DNA of 46,536 nt from Pseudomonadota bacterium (GTDB lineage: Bacteria; Pseudomonadota; Alphaproteobacteria; Rhizobiales; Rhizobiaceae), in assembly GCA_023399465.1 (NCBI GenBank), contig JAEWPB010000055.1, positions 1 through 46,536 on the forward strand, read 5' to 3'. The translations under genes and the position numbers were made by a program. Below, in pieces: positions 35,376-44,936 of the stretch; positions within the stretch are counted from its first letter, which is position 1, and the number at the start of each line of letters is the position of its first letter. The notes under the pieces were generated by a model. It was given only the letters and a program-made list of their open reading frames with translations, made no database searches and had not been told where the DNA came from.

Positions 35376-36164
35376 ATGATGAAAAAGATCAGCTTGGCAT
35401 TGCTCACCGCAGCGACCGTCGCCATCGGCGGCCTCGCCTCCGCAAATGCCGCAGAAAAACTCCGCATCGGCACCGAGGGCGCCTATCCGCCCTTCAACTA
35501 CGTGGATTCCGCCGGCAAGGTGGGCGGCTTCGATGTCGATATCGGGCTTGCGCTCTGCGCCAAGATGCAGGTCGAATGCGAAGTCGTCACCCAGGATTGG
35601 GACGGCATCATCCCTGCCCTCCAGGGCAAGAAATTCGACATGATCATCGCTTCGATGTTCATCACCGAGGAACGCAAGAAGCAGGTCTCCTTCAGCCATC
35701 CCTACTATCTCGCCGCCATGACCCTGGCTGCGCCGAAGGGTGCGGGCATCACCGATTTCACCAACGAAGGCCTGAAGGGCAAAGTCATCGGCGCCCAGTC
35801 CGGCACGACGCAGGCCGAATACGCCACCGCCAGCTTCCCCGATGCCGAAGTGAAGCTCTATCCGACCCAGGACGAGGTCAACATCGACATGGTGAACGGT
35901 CGCCTCGACGTGCAGGTCGGCGACATGCTGCCGCTTCTCGACTGGGTCACCAAGAATGAAGACGGCAAGGCCTGCTGCGAACTCATCGGCAAGCCGATCA
36001 CCGATCCGAAGTTCGTCGGTGAAGGCGTCGGCATCGCCGTGCGCCAGGAAGACAACGACCTGCGCGAGCGCCTGAACAAGGCATTGGACGAGATCCGCGC
36101 CGACGGCACCTACCAGACGATCAATGCCCGGTACTTCCCGATCGACATCTACACGATGAAGTAA
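35376..36164 (+). CDS. Periplasmic polar/basic amino-acid-binding protein, ABC-type
   Basis: A 262-residue solute-binding protein of family 3. A Sec signal peptide (MMKKISLALLTAATVAIGG..., cut near NAAEK) leads to KLRIGTEGAYPPFNYVDSAG, the hallmark of lysine/arginine/ornithine and octopine/nopaline binders. SQSGTTQAEYATASF-like residues (here GAQSGTTQAEYATASF) and GEGVGIAVRQEDNDLR follow. ATG 35376 is in a double ATG; GGGG lies five to eight bases upstream. No permease or ATPase gene is adjacent, so it must share a transporter encoded elsewhere. Divergent from LysR, it should serve uptake of the substrate of the DauA-like enzyme. Confidence 0.9.
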   Translation: MMKKISLALLTAATVAIGGLASANAAEKLRIGTEGAYPPFNYVDSAGKVGGFDVDIGLALCAKMQVECEVVTQDWDGIIPALQGKKFDMIIASMFITEERKKQVSFSHPYYLAAMTLAAPKGAGITDFTNEGLKGKVIGAQSGTTQAEYATASFPDAEVKLYPTQDEVNIDMVNGRLDVQVGDMLPLLDWVTKNEDGKACCELIGKPITDPKFVGEGVGIAVRQEDNDLRERLNKALDEIRADGTYQTINARYFPIDIYTMK

Positions 36165-36189
36165 ACCGGTCTCGCATCAAGACTTCAGG

Positions 36190-36220
36190 AAGGCGCGCCC
36201 TGCCAGTCGCGGCGCGCCTT
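36190..36220 (+). terminator. Intrinsic terminator after the amino-acid-binding protein gene
   Basis: AAGGCGCGCC and GGCGCGCCTT form a perfect 10-bp stem around an 11-base loop, followed by T residues. It lies 25 bp after the stop and 37 bp before the convergent glycerate kinase end. Confidence 0.9.
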
Positions 36221-36256
36221 TTTCGTCCGACGGCGCTACAGCGGGAAGATGCTCGT

Positions 36257-37531
36257 TTAGTCGATCCCGACCAGCAACGCGCGGAAATCGTTGACGTTGG
36301 TGCCGGTCGGACCGGGCACGAAGAGATCGCCGACCGCCTCGAACGCCGAATAGGCGTCGTGCTTTGCCAGCAACGATCGCGGATCGAGCCCCGCCGCCCG
36401 GATGCGCGCTGCGGTAGCGTTATCGGCAAAGGCCCCGGCATTGTCCTCCGAACCGTCGATACCGTCCGTATCCGCCGCCAGTGCGTGAATTCCGCCGCAG
36501 CCGTCGATCTCGACCGCCAGCGACAGCAGGAACTCGCTGTTGCGCCCGCCGCGCCCATGCTCACCCGCAATGGTCACCGTCGTTTCGCCGCCTGAGAGAA
36601 TGACCACCGGCTTCCTGAATGGCCGATCCCGCATCAGCACCTCGCGGGCAAGAGCGGCATGCATCTTCGCCACCTCCTTCGCCTCTCCCTCGATCGCATC
36701 CGACAGGATGACCGGCTCGATGCCGAGCGTCCGGGCGCGGGCAGCCGCCGCCTCCAGCGAGACATTGGCGGAGGCGATGACGTGGCATTGGTTACGGGCG
36801 AATGCCGGATCGGTGGAACGCGGCGCGGCCGCGGCATCCGACCGGAGGTGGGCGAGGACAGCGTCCGGCAGGGCAATGCGGTATTCACCGACGACGCGCA
36901 AGGCATCCTCCGGCGTCGATCCATCGGGAACTGTCGGCCCGGAAGCGACGAAGGCCGGATTGTCACCCGGCACATCCGAAACAATGAGACTGACGACCCT
37001 TGCAGGAGCCGCCGCAAAGGCCAGTCGGCCGCCCTTGATCTGCGACACATGCTTGCGCACCACGTTCATGGCCGAGATCGGCGCGCCTGAGGCAAGCAGC
37101 GCCCGGTTGACGGCGATTTCGTCCTCGAGGCTCAATCCGTCCGGCGGCGCCGGCAGCAGCGCCGAGCCGCCGCCTGACATCAGCGCGATGACCAGATCAT
37201 CCTCGGTCAGACCGCGGACGCGCTCAAGGAGCGCGCTCGATGCCTTCAGTCCTGCCGCATCCGGGACCGGGTGTGCCGACTGCAGCACCTCGATGCGCCG
37301 GCACGGCTCGACGGGACCGTGACGGGCGACCACGACGCCCTCGAGCGGACCATCCCACAAGCTCTCGAAAGCTGCGGCCATCTGGCTTGCGGCCTTTCCG
37401 GCCCCGACGACGATTGTCCGCCCCTTCGGCCGTTCAGGAAGGTGCGCCTGCAGCGACCGGTACGGGTCCGCCGCGGCGACGGCAGCGTCGAACAACGCGG
37501 CCAGGAACGGTCGAGGATCGATAGTGGTCAC
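36257..37531 (-). CDS. Glycerate 2-kinase (MOFRL/TtuD family)
   Basis: A 424-residue enzyme that phosphorylates D-glycerate, feeding lower glycolysis. The N-terminal kinase domain has VVGAGKAASQMA and SGGGSALLPAPP. The C-terminal MOFRL region has SGGETTVTI, GRGGRNSEFLLSLA and ADTDGIDGSEDNAGAF. Members are sometimes annotated hydroxypyruvate reductase (ttuD), but the motifs are those of the kinase family. GTG 37529-37531 has GGGGTGA seven bases upstream and lies four bases after the Dabb gene stop, so the longer frame is rejected. It is the last gene of the nine-gene sugar operon, implying that the pathway ends in glycerate. Confidence 0.9.
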   Translation of the reverse strand: MTTIDPRPFLAALFDAAVAAADPYRSLQAHLPERPKGRTIVVGAGKAASQMAAAFESLWDGPLEGVVVARHGPVEPCRRIEVLQSAHPVPDAAGLKASSALLERVRGLTEDDLVIALMSGGGSALLPAPPDGLSLEDEIAVNRALLASGAPISAMNVVRKHVSQIKGGRLAFAAAPARVVSLIVSDVPGDNPAFVASGPTVPDGSTPEDALRVVGEYRIALPDAVLAHLRSDAAAAPRSTDPAFARNQCHVIASANVSLEAAAARARTLGIEPVILSDAIEGEAKEVAKMHAALAREVLMRDRPFRKPVVILSGGETTVTIAGEHGRGGRNSEFLLSLAVEIDGCGGIHALAADTDGIDGSEDNAGAFADNATAARIRAAGLDPRSLLAKHDAYSAFEAVGDLFVPGPTGTNVNDFRALLVGID

Positions 37532-37535
37532 GCAT

Positions 37536-37853
37536 TCACCCCGGGATCTCGAGATCGTAGACGATGATGCCGCGCACGCCGCCTTCGGCAGCAGCGACAA
37601 TCTTGTCCCCCGTCAGGCGATGCTCGGCGTCGGCAAGATAGGCATCGCGCGCCGCAGGTCCATCAAAATCGACGATGAAGCCTTCCGAATAGCCCTTGTC
37701 CATTCCGGTCTCGGGACTGACGTTGCGACCGACATGGGCATCGAGGAAGCCCGACAGCCTCGGCTTCAACGCGACGATCTCGGCAAAGATCGCCTGTTTG
37801 TCGTACTCGCTTACGGTCGGCTTGAAGTGAATGAAAACACAATGTCGGATCAT
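37536..37853 (-). CDS. Dabb (stress-responsive A/B barrel) domain protein
   Basis: A 105-residue dimeric alpha-beta barrel protein. The N-terminal MIRHCVFIHFKPTVSE and GYSEGFIVDFDGPAARDAYL are typical of Dabb. Such proteins are small enzymes or ligand binders of varied function, often lyases or isomerases in catabolic operons. ATG 37851-37853 has AGGAG about ten bases upstream, 13 bp after the GMC gene. Its role here could be processing a keto-sugar or lactone intermediate; that is inference from context. Confidence 0.85.
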   Translation of the reverse strand: MIRHCVFIHFKPTVSEYDKQAIFAEIVALKPRLSGFLDAHVGRNVSPETGMDKGYSEGFIVDFDGPAARDAYLADAEHRLTGDKIVAAAEGGVRGIIVYDLEIPG

Positions 37854-37866
37854 GACGGTCTGTCTC

Positions 37867-39522
37867 CTAGCGGATTTCCGCGCGTGCACGCGGACGCGTA
37901 TCGTTGCGCTCGTGGGCGAAGATGGCCGGCGGCAGAGGCGCGCGCTCGCGGATGATATCAGCACCCTTCTCGCCGATCATGATCGTCGGTCCATTGGTAT
38001 TGCAGGAGGGAACGCGCGGCATGATCGAGGAATCACAGACGCGCAGTCCTTCGAGCCCCCTCACCCTCATTTCCAGGTCCACCACCGCCTCGGCATCGGT
38101 ACCCATCTTGCAGGTGCCGACCGGATGGTGGTCGGTCTTGGCGTTAGCGCAACCATAGTCGAACAGTTGTGCCTCGGTCTTGATATCGTTACCGGGCAGG
38201 CGTTCGGCAAGAACATAGGGTTTTAGCGCGGCCTGGCCCATGATCTCGCGCGCTATCCTCAAGCCCTCCAGTGACATCCTGAGATCATGAGGGTCGCTCC
38301 AGTAGTTCGGATCGATGAGCGGCGCGGCGGCCGGATCGGCGGCGGCCAGCCGCACGGTCCCGCGCGAGCGTGGGTGAAGATAGGCGGAGTTCAGCGTCAC
38401 GCCGGCATTCTTCAGGCGGGCCACTCCCGCCTCGATGCCGGAACCGAGCCCGAGATGAAACTGGATATCGGGCGAACGCGCATTGTCGTCGGCATACCAG
38501 AACCCGCCGGTCTCGAAGAGAGACGACGCGACCGGCCCGGACCGGAACAACACATATTGCAGGCCGGCCCAGAGGGTGCGGTGCAGCTTCGCGACATTGT
38601 CGTAGGTGTGGTCGCCGGTGCATTCGCTGATGACGAAAAGATCGAGGTGATCCTGGAGATTTCCGCCGACACCTGCGAGATCGTGCTTCACCGGCACGCC
38701 GACCGATTTCAGGTGATCGGCGGGACCGATGCCCGATTGCAGCAGCAGTTTCGGCGAACCGATCGCGCCCGAGGATACCAGCACCTCGCGCTCGGCACGG
38801 ATCGTCTCGACGCCCTTGCCCGACACCACCTCGACGCCAACCGCGCGTGTCCCCTCGATAACGATGCGGGCGACCCGCGCGCCGGTTCGAATCGTCAGAT
38901 TTTTTCTATCGCGGATCGGTGAAAGGTAGGCAAGCGAGGCGGATGATCGCCGGCGATTGCGCTGGGTCAGTTGGTAGAAGCCGACGCCGGCCTGCTGCTT
39001 GCCGTTGAAATCGTGGTTGTAGGGAATGCCGAGTTCCTGAGCTGCGCGGATATAGGCGTCGCAGATCGGCAGGGCCGAGACCGGCATGGACACCCCGAGC
39101 GGTCCGCCATAGGCATGATAGTCGTCGGCGAAGCGCTGGTTGTCCTCGGCGCGCTTGAAGTAGGGCAGGACGCTGCGATAGTCCCATCCGGTGCAGCCGT
39201 CTTCCGATGCCCAGAGGTCGTAGTCGGCGGCATTGCCGCGGGTATAGAGCTGGGCATTGATCGACGAACCGCCGCCGATCACCTTCGCCTGGGTGTAGCG
39301 CAGGACCCGGCCCTTCATGTGCTTCTGCGGCACGGTTTCCCAGCCCCAGCTGCCAACCCCTTTGGTCATCTTGGCAAAGCCGGCCGGCATGTGGAACAGC
39401 GGGTTCCAGTCGCACCCGCCCGCTTCCAGAAGCAACACCTTGACCCCGGGATCTTCCGTCAGCCGGTTGGCAAGGACACAGCCGGCGGGCCCGGCGCCGG
39501 TAATGATGTAGTCGTACCTCAT
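37867..39522 (-). CDS. GMC-family FAD oxidoreductase (choline/alcohol dehydrogenase-like)
   Basis: A 551-residue flavoprotein. ADP-binding GAGPAGCVLANRL lies at about 9-21, and GGGSSINAQLYTRGNAADYD is the FAD region at about 80-100. The catalytic His is in DHHPVGTCKMG (about 475-485) and the second catalytic residue, Asn, in NTNGPTIMIGEKGAD (about 515-530). Relatives oxidise choline, primary alcohols, polyethylene glycol or sugars. The C-terminal 30 residues are basic. GGAGGAG precedes ATG 39520-39522. It shares an operon with a second, distinct GMC enzyme, suggesting two successive oxidations of one substrate. Confidence 0.92.
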   Translation of the reverse strand: MRYDYIITGAGPAGCVLANRLTEDPGVKVLLLEAGGCDWNPLFHMPAGFAKMTKGVGSWGWETVPQKHMKGRVLRYTQAKVIGGGSSINAQLYTRGNAADYDLWASEDGCTGWDYRSVLPYFKRAEDNQRFADDYHAYGGPLGVSMPVSALPICDAYIRAAQELGIPYNHDFNGKQQAGVGFYQLTQRNRRRSSASLAYLSPIRDRKNLTIRTGARVARIVIEGTRAVGVEVVSGKGVETIRAEREVLVSSGAIGSPKLLLQSGIGPADHLKSVGVPVKHDLAGVGGNLQDHLDLFVISECTGDHTYDNVAKLHRTLWAGLQYVLFRSGPVASSLFETGGFWYADDNARSPDIQFHLGLGSGIEAGVARLKNAGVTLNSAYLHPRSRGTVRLAAADPAAAPLIDPNYWSDPHDLRMSLEGLRIAREIMGQAALKPYVLAERLPGNDIKTEAQLFDYGCANAKTDHHPVGTCKMGTDAEAVVDLEMRVRGLEGLRVCDSSIMPRVPSCNTNGPTIMIGEKGADIIRERAPLPPAIFAHERNDTRPRARAEIR

Positions 39523-39541
39523 CAAACTCCTCCGGACCGCC

Positions 39542-40318
39542 TCAGAGACGGCCTATAGACAGCCCACCATCGGCATCGATGACCGATCCGGTGGCGAACG
39601 CGAACTTTCCTGACGCAAGCGCGGCGACCATTCCTCCGATGTCGCCAGCCTCCCCCCAACGCTTCATCGGCACAAGGCCATCGGCGATCAGCGCGTCGTA
39701 CCTGTCGGCGACAGCGGCGGTCATCGCGGTGCGGATGATGCCGGGCCGCACCTCGAAAACCGAAATCCCGCTTTCGGCGAGCCTCAGCGTCAGCCCTTGT
39801 GTGAAGGCTGCGAGCCCCGCCTTGCTGATGCAGTAGTCGAGGCGCTCCGGCGAGGTCAGGACCGCCGATATCGAGGTGATGTTGATGATCGAGCGCGCGA
39901 CATCGGTCCTGTCCGCCGCCAGCATCCGGCGCAACACCGCCTGGGTGAAGAACACCGTGCCACGCAGATTGGTGGCCATGATGGTGTCGTAGTTCTCCGG
40001 GCTCAGATCGAGGAAGTCGCCACGCACGACCGATGCCATGCCAGCATTGTTCACCAGACAGTGGATGTCGCCGAAGCGGGAAAGCACCTGCGCAACGGTC
40101 GCCGAATGGCCGCTGACGTCGGACAGATCTGCCTGGAAATAGGCAGCTTCGCCGCCATGGGTGCGGATGTCGTCGAGGGCCTCACCTGCCGCTTCCGGCT
40201 CCACGAGCCCGGTGACGGCGATATCGAAACCGGAGGCAGCCAGTGCCTTGGCGGTTGCCAGGCCGATGCCCCGGCTGCCACCGGTAACCAGTGCGACGGG
40301 GCGCTTTTCCATCGTCAT
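39542..40318 (-). CDS. Short-chain dehydrogenase/reductase (3-ketoacyl reductase-like)
   Basis: A 258-residue classical SDR. NAD(P) binding: TGGSRGIGLATAKAL; NNAGMASVVRG; active site Ser in NITSISAV, Tyr and Lys in YCISKAG. VRPGIIRTAMT and the C-terminal GSVIDADGGLSIGRL are normal. It is FabG-like but its location between two GMC genes in a sugar operon argues for oxidation or reduction of a sugar or polyol. The ATG at 40316-40318 overlaps the preceding stop by one base (TGATG), with AAGGA nine bases upstream, so translation is coupled. Confidence 0.9.
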   Translation of the reverse strand: MTMEKRPVALVTGGSRGIGLATAKALAASGFDIAVTGLVEPEAAGEALDDIRTHGGEAAYFQADLSDVSGHSATVAQVLSRFGDIHCLVNNAGMASVVRGDFLDLSPENYDTIMATNLRGTVFFTQAVLRRMLAADRTDVARSIINITSISAVLTSPERLDYCISKAGLAAFTQGLTLRLAESGISVFEVRPGIIRTAMTAAVADRYDALIADGLVPMKRWGEAGDIGGMVAALASGKFAFATGSVIDADGGLSIGRL

Positions 40319-41831
40319 CACGCCAGATCCTTCCGCACGATATGGTCGGCGACGCGCAGTGCCTGTGCCGCGATCGTCAGCGCCGGATTGACGGCGGCGG
40401 ACGTCGGCAGGAAGCTGGCATCGACGACGAAGAGGTTCGGGTGGTCGTATGACCGGCAGTAGACGTCGAGCGGCGCGGTCTTCGGATCATTGCCGATGCG
40501 AACCGTTCCGCACTGGTGCGACGGCGTGCGCTTGTCGAAGGCGCGCGAGAGCACGATCGGAAAGCCCGCCTTGCGCAGCACCGCCTTGAGCGCGGTGACG
40601 AGATCCAGATGCGCCTGCCAGTTGCTGCGCACCCATTGCAGCATGATCCGGTCGCCGTCGATCATGACGCGGCTTTCGGGATGCGGTAGGTCCTCGCTCA
40701 TCGCATAGAAGTCGATCGCATGCGCCGCGACCCGGTCCAGCAGCCATTCCGGCGCCTTGCGGATGTTCGCCTTGAGGATTTTTCCGGAGACGCGACCAAG
40801 CAACTGCACATTCCCGAGCGGTGGCCCGCCCTTGCCGTCCGAAAGGTAGAAGTCGTTGAAGCCGAAGGTCTTCTGGTAGACGGAATCGTTGCGATACCAC
40901 GGCGCCAGGGCGATCACGGCCGAGGAATTGTGGTTCATAAAATTGCGCCCGACCTGATCGGACGAGTTGGCAAGCCCGCTCGGATAGCGGGCGTTGGCGG
41001 AGCGCAGCAGCAGCACGGCCGACTGCACCGCCCCCGCCGCGAGGATAACGAGTTTCGGCGAGATCGAATGCGCAGCACCGTCCGCAACGAAATGTACGGT
41101 TTCGATCCGTTTTCCGTCATCCGAGGTCTCGAGGCGCGTGACCCGCGATCTCACTTGCAGCCTGACGTTCTCGTGTCGCAAGGCATGCGCCAACGCTGCC
41201 GTCTCCGCATCCATCTTGCCGTCATCGCTGTTCGGATGGGCGTCCCACGGCGTTTTGCCCTTGCCCAGCCAGCGCTCGATGTCGACGCCGAGCGGCAGCG
41301 AATAGGGATGGACGCCTGCGGACTTCAGCCTCGCCCGTACCTTGGCGATAGCGGGCTCATCCGGAACCGGCGGAAAGAGGTAGGATGCGGAATGGTGCGG
41401 CTCGGTCGGATCCTCGCCTGCCACGCCGCGGACCTGATAAAGCTGTTCGGCCCGCGTATACCAGGGTTCGAGCTCCGAATAAGCAAACGGCCAGGCCGGC
41501 GAGACCCCGTCCCGGTGCTGCATCTCCTCGAAGTCCTCGGCCCGGTAGCGCACCAGCACTGCACCGTAGAACTTGGAATTGCCGCCGACATTGTAGTAGT
41601 TGCCCGGATTGAAGCGCTCGCCGCCAACCTCGTACCACATCTCCTTCGGACGAAAATGCCCCCGCTGGAAGATTGCGCGCTGGTCACGGTTTTCCGGCCG
41701 GTCTTCGATATGCCCACCTGCCTCAAGGATAAGAATGTTCGCGCCGCTGCCCGCGAGCCCGGCGGCGACCGTCGCGCCGCCGATCCCCGAGCCGATAATG
41801 ACGATGTCCGGTTGCCCCTGCATGTCACGGC

Positions 41832-41835
<4 letters not shown>
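40318..41835 (-). CDS. GMC-family oxidoreductase, sugar-oxidase-like branch
   Basis: A 505-residue FAD enzyme distinct from the other GMC protein here. FAD motif: IIGSGIGGATVAAGLAGSG (about 13-31). NYYNVGGNSKFYGAVLVRYR replaces the usual GGxSxxN segment, as in the branch with pyranose/glycoside oxidoreductases. The catalytic region is SHQCGTVRIGNDP (His, about 448), and the second residue is Asn in PTSAAVNPALTIAAQALR. No signal peptide is visible. ATG 41833-41835 overlaps the ABC ATPase stop (ATGA), so it is translated with the transporter. A glycoside 3-oxidising function is possible but unproven. Confidence 0.88.
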
Positions 41836-42947
<1,112 letters not shown>

Positions 42948-42951
42948 TGCA

Positions 42952-43836
42952 CTATCCTTTCACGGCGCCGGACATCAGGCCGCGCACGAAATAGCGGCCG
43001 GAAACGATGTAGACGATGAGCGTTGGCAGGGCGGCGAGGATCGCGCCCGCAAAATGGACGTTGTATTCCTTGACCCCGGTCGACGACGAGACGAGGTTGT
43101 TCAGAGCCACGGTCATCGGCGTCGAATGCGCGCCCGAGAACGAAGCCCCGAACAGGAAGTCGTTCCAGATATTGGTGAATTGCCAGATGACCGAGACCAC
43201 GATGATAGGCCCGGAGGACGGCAGCAGGATCCGGTGGAAGATCTGGAAGAAGCTGGCACCGTCGATCTGCGCGGCGCGCACCAGTTCGGTGGGAAAGGCC
43301 TCGTAGTAGTTGCGGAAATAGAGCGTCGTGAAGCCGATGCCATAGACCACGTGCACGAGGACCAGTCCCGGGATCGATCCGGCGAGACCGACCATCCCGA
43401 GGATGCGCGCCATCGGGATCAGCACGATCTGGAACGGGATGAAGCAGGACAGCAGCAACAAGCCGAAGACGATGTTCGAGCCCCTGAACCGCCACTTGGT
43501 CAGGACATAGCCGTTGAGCGCCCCGATGATGGTGGAGATCGCCACAGCCGGCACCACCATCAGGATCGAGTTGATGAAGAACGGCCTGAGGCCCGTTGGC
43601 TGCACGCCGACCTGCGCCGTCGACCAGGCGGAAAGCCAGGGTTCGATGGTCCATGCCTGCGGCGGACTGAGCATCCCGCCCTGTCGGATTTCCTCGAGCG
43701 GCTTGAAGGAATTGACCACCATCACATAGAGCGGCAGCAGATAGTAGATCGCGAAGACGATCAGCGCCGCATAGATCAGCGCGCGTGTCAGCCGTCCGTG
43801 CGAGATCACGTTCTGAGGATTGGTAACGGCGCTCAT
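42952..43836 (-). CDS. Sugar ABC transporter permease (MalG-type)
   Basis: A 294-residue inner-membrane permease with six helices. The cytoplasmic EAA loop, ELVRAAQIDGASFFQIFHR, docks with the ATPase. The C-terminal RYFVRGLMSGAVKG is the standard MalG-type ending. It overlaps the preceding permease gene by four bases (ATGA), indicating coupled translation. Confidence 0.95.
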   Translation of the reverse strand: MSAVTNPQNVISHGRLTRALIYAALIVFAIYYLLPLYVMVVNSFKPLEEIRQGGMLSPPQAWTIEPWLSAWSTAQVGVQPTGLRPFFINSILMVVPAVAISTIIGALNGYVLTKWRFRGSNIVFGLLLLSCFIPFQIVLIPMARILGMVGLAGSIPGLVLVHVVYGIGFTTLYFRNYYEAFPTELVRAAQIDGASFFQIFHRILLPSSGPIIVVSVIWQFTNIWNDFLFGASFSGAHSTPMTVALNNLVSSSTGVKEYNVHFAGAILAALPTLIVYIVSGRYFVRGLMSGAVKG

Positions 43837-44714
43837 AGGCGTTTCCCCTCGCGGATCTCGGAGTAGAGATAGGGAATGATGATCGAGAAGATCATCACCA
43901 GCATGATCACCGCAGACGATGCGCCGATGCCCATCTGGTTGCGGGTGAAGGTGTAGGAATACATGAAGGTTGCCGGCAGCTCGGTCGCCTGCCCCGGCCC
44001 GCCGCCGGTCAGCGCGATCACCAGGTCGTAAGCCTTGATGGCCAGATGCGCGAGCACGACGAACGCCGACAGGAAGACGGGACGCATCAGCGGTATGATG
44101 ATCCGGCGGTAGACGGTCAGCGTCGTGGCGCCATCGATCTGTGCCGCCTTGATGATCTCGCTGTCGACACCGCGCAGCCCGGCGAGGAACATGGCCATGA
44201 CAAATCCCGAGGACTGCCAGACCGCCGCGATCACGAGGCAGTAGATTGCGTAGTTGCGATCCTTGATCCAGGTAAAGGAAAAGCTCTCCCAGCCCCAGAG
44301 ATGCATGGTGTGTTCAAGCCCGATGCCCGGATCGAGGAACCACTTCCAGGCGGTGCCGGTGACGATGAACGAAAGCGCCATCGGGTAGAGATAGATCGGC
44401 CTCAGAAAGCCCTCGCCGCGGATCCTCTGGTCGAGCAGGATCGCCAGGAAAAGGCCGAGCACGGAGCAGATGATGATGTAGAGCGAGGCGAAGATCGCTA
44501 GGTTGCTGATGGCCCGCCACCAGTGCGGCAGCGCCCAGAGCTTCACATAGTTGCTCAAGCCGACGAAATTGTAGGATGGCAGCATCCGGCTGTCGGTCAG
44601 CGAAAGCAGACCGGTATAGAGGATGAAGCCATAGACGAAGATCAGGATGACAGCGAAGCTCGGCGCCAAGACCAGCTTGGGCAGGAGCTCCTGAAGTCTG
44701 CTGCGACTGTGCAT
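43833..44714 (-). CDS. Sugar ABC transporter permease (MalF-type)
   Basis: A 293-residue permease with six helices of the CUT1 family. EAA loop: GVDSEIIKAAQIDGATTLTV. The pattern LTGGGPGQATELPATFMYSY is typical of MalF/UgpA-type sugar permeases. It is separated from the binding-protein gene by 222 bp that contain a stable hairpin, the usual arrangement for lowering permease expression relative to the binding protein. The ribosome-binding site is weak, also consistent with low expression. Confidence 0.94.
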   Translation of the reverse strand: MHSRSRLQELLPKLVLAPSFAVILIFVYGFILYTGLLSLTDSRMLPSYNFVGLSNYVKLWALPHWWRAISNLAIFASLYIIICSVLGLFLAILLDQRIRGEGFLRPIYLYPMALSFIVTGTAWKWFLDPGIGLEHTMHLWGWESFSFTWIKDRNYAIYCLVIAAVWQSSGFVMAMFLAGLRGVDSEIIKAAQIDGATTLTVYRRIIIPLMRPVFLSAFVVLAHLAIKAYDLVIALTGGGPGQATELPATFMYSYTFTRNQMGIGASSAVIMLVMIFSIIIPYLYSEIREGKRL

Positions 44715-44827
44715 GGACGGTCACCACCTTTGGCGCACGGGTTTCGGCACGGTAAGGGACCCCGAAGCAGCGCCCGCTTCAGACGAATGGCATCGGGATC
44801 CTGTCAACGAGGCGATCGCCGCTGGTG

Positions 44828-44866
44828 GCCTGTCGGTCCCTCCCTTAAGGGAGGCACTGTTCAGGC
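44828..44866 (-). promoter_or_regulatory. Intercistronic hairpin between binding-protein and permease genes
   Basis: The core CCTCCCTTAAGGGAGG (44839-44854) is a perfect 16-base palindrome, extended across internal loops by GCCTG and CAGGC. It lies in the 222-bp gap after the binding-protein gene, without a T-run. A decanucleotide-like GAGGCGATCGC occurs twice, exactly 100 bases apart (44809 and 44909), around it. It likely limits 3' degradation or read-through. Confidence 0.6.
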
Positions 44867-44936
44867 GGCGCCCTTCGCTCCCCACAAGGACAGGGAGCAA
44901 AGGACCAAGAGGCGATCGCGATTGCCCCTTTCGGTG

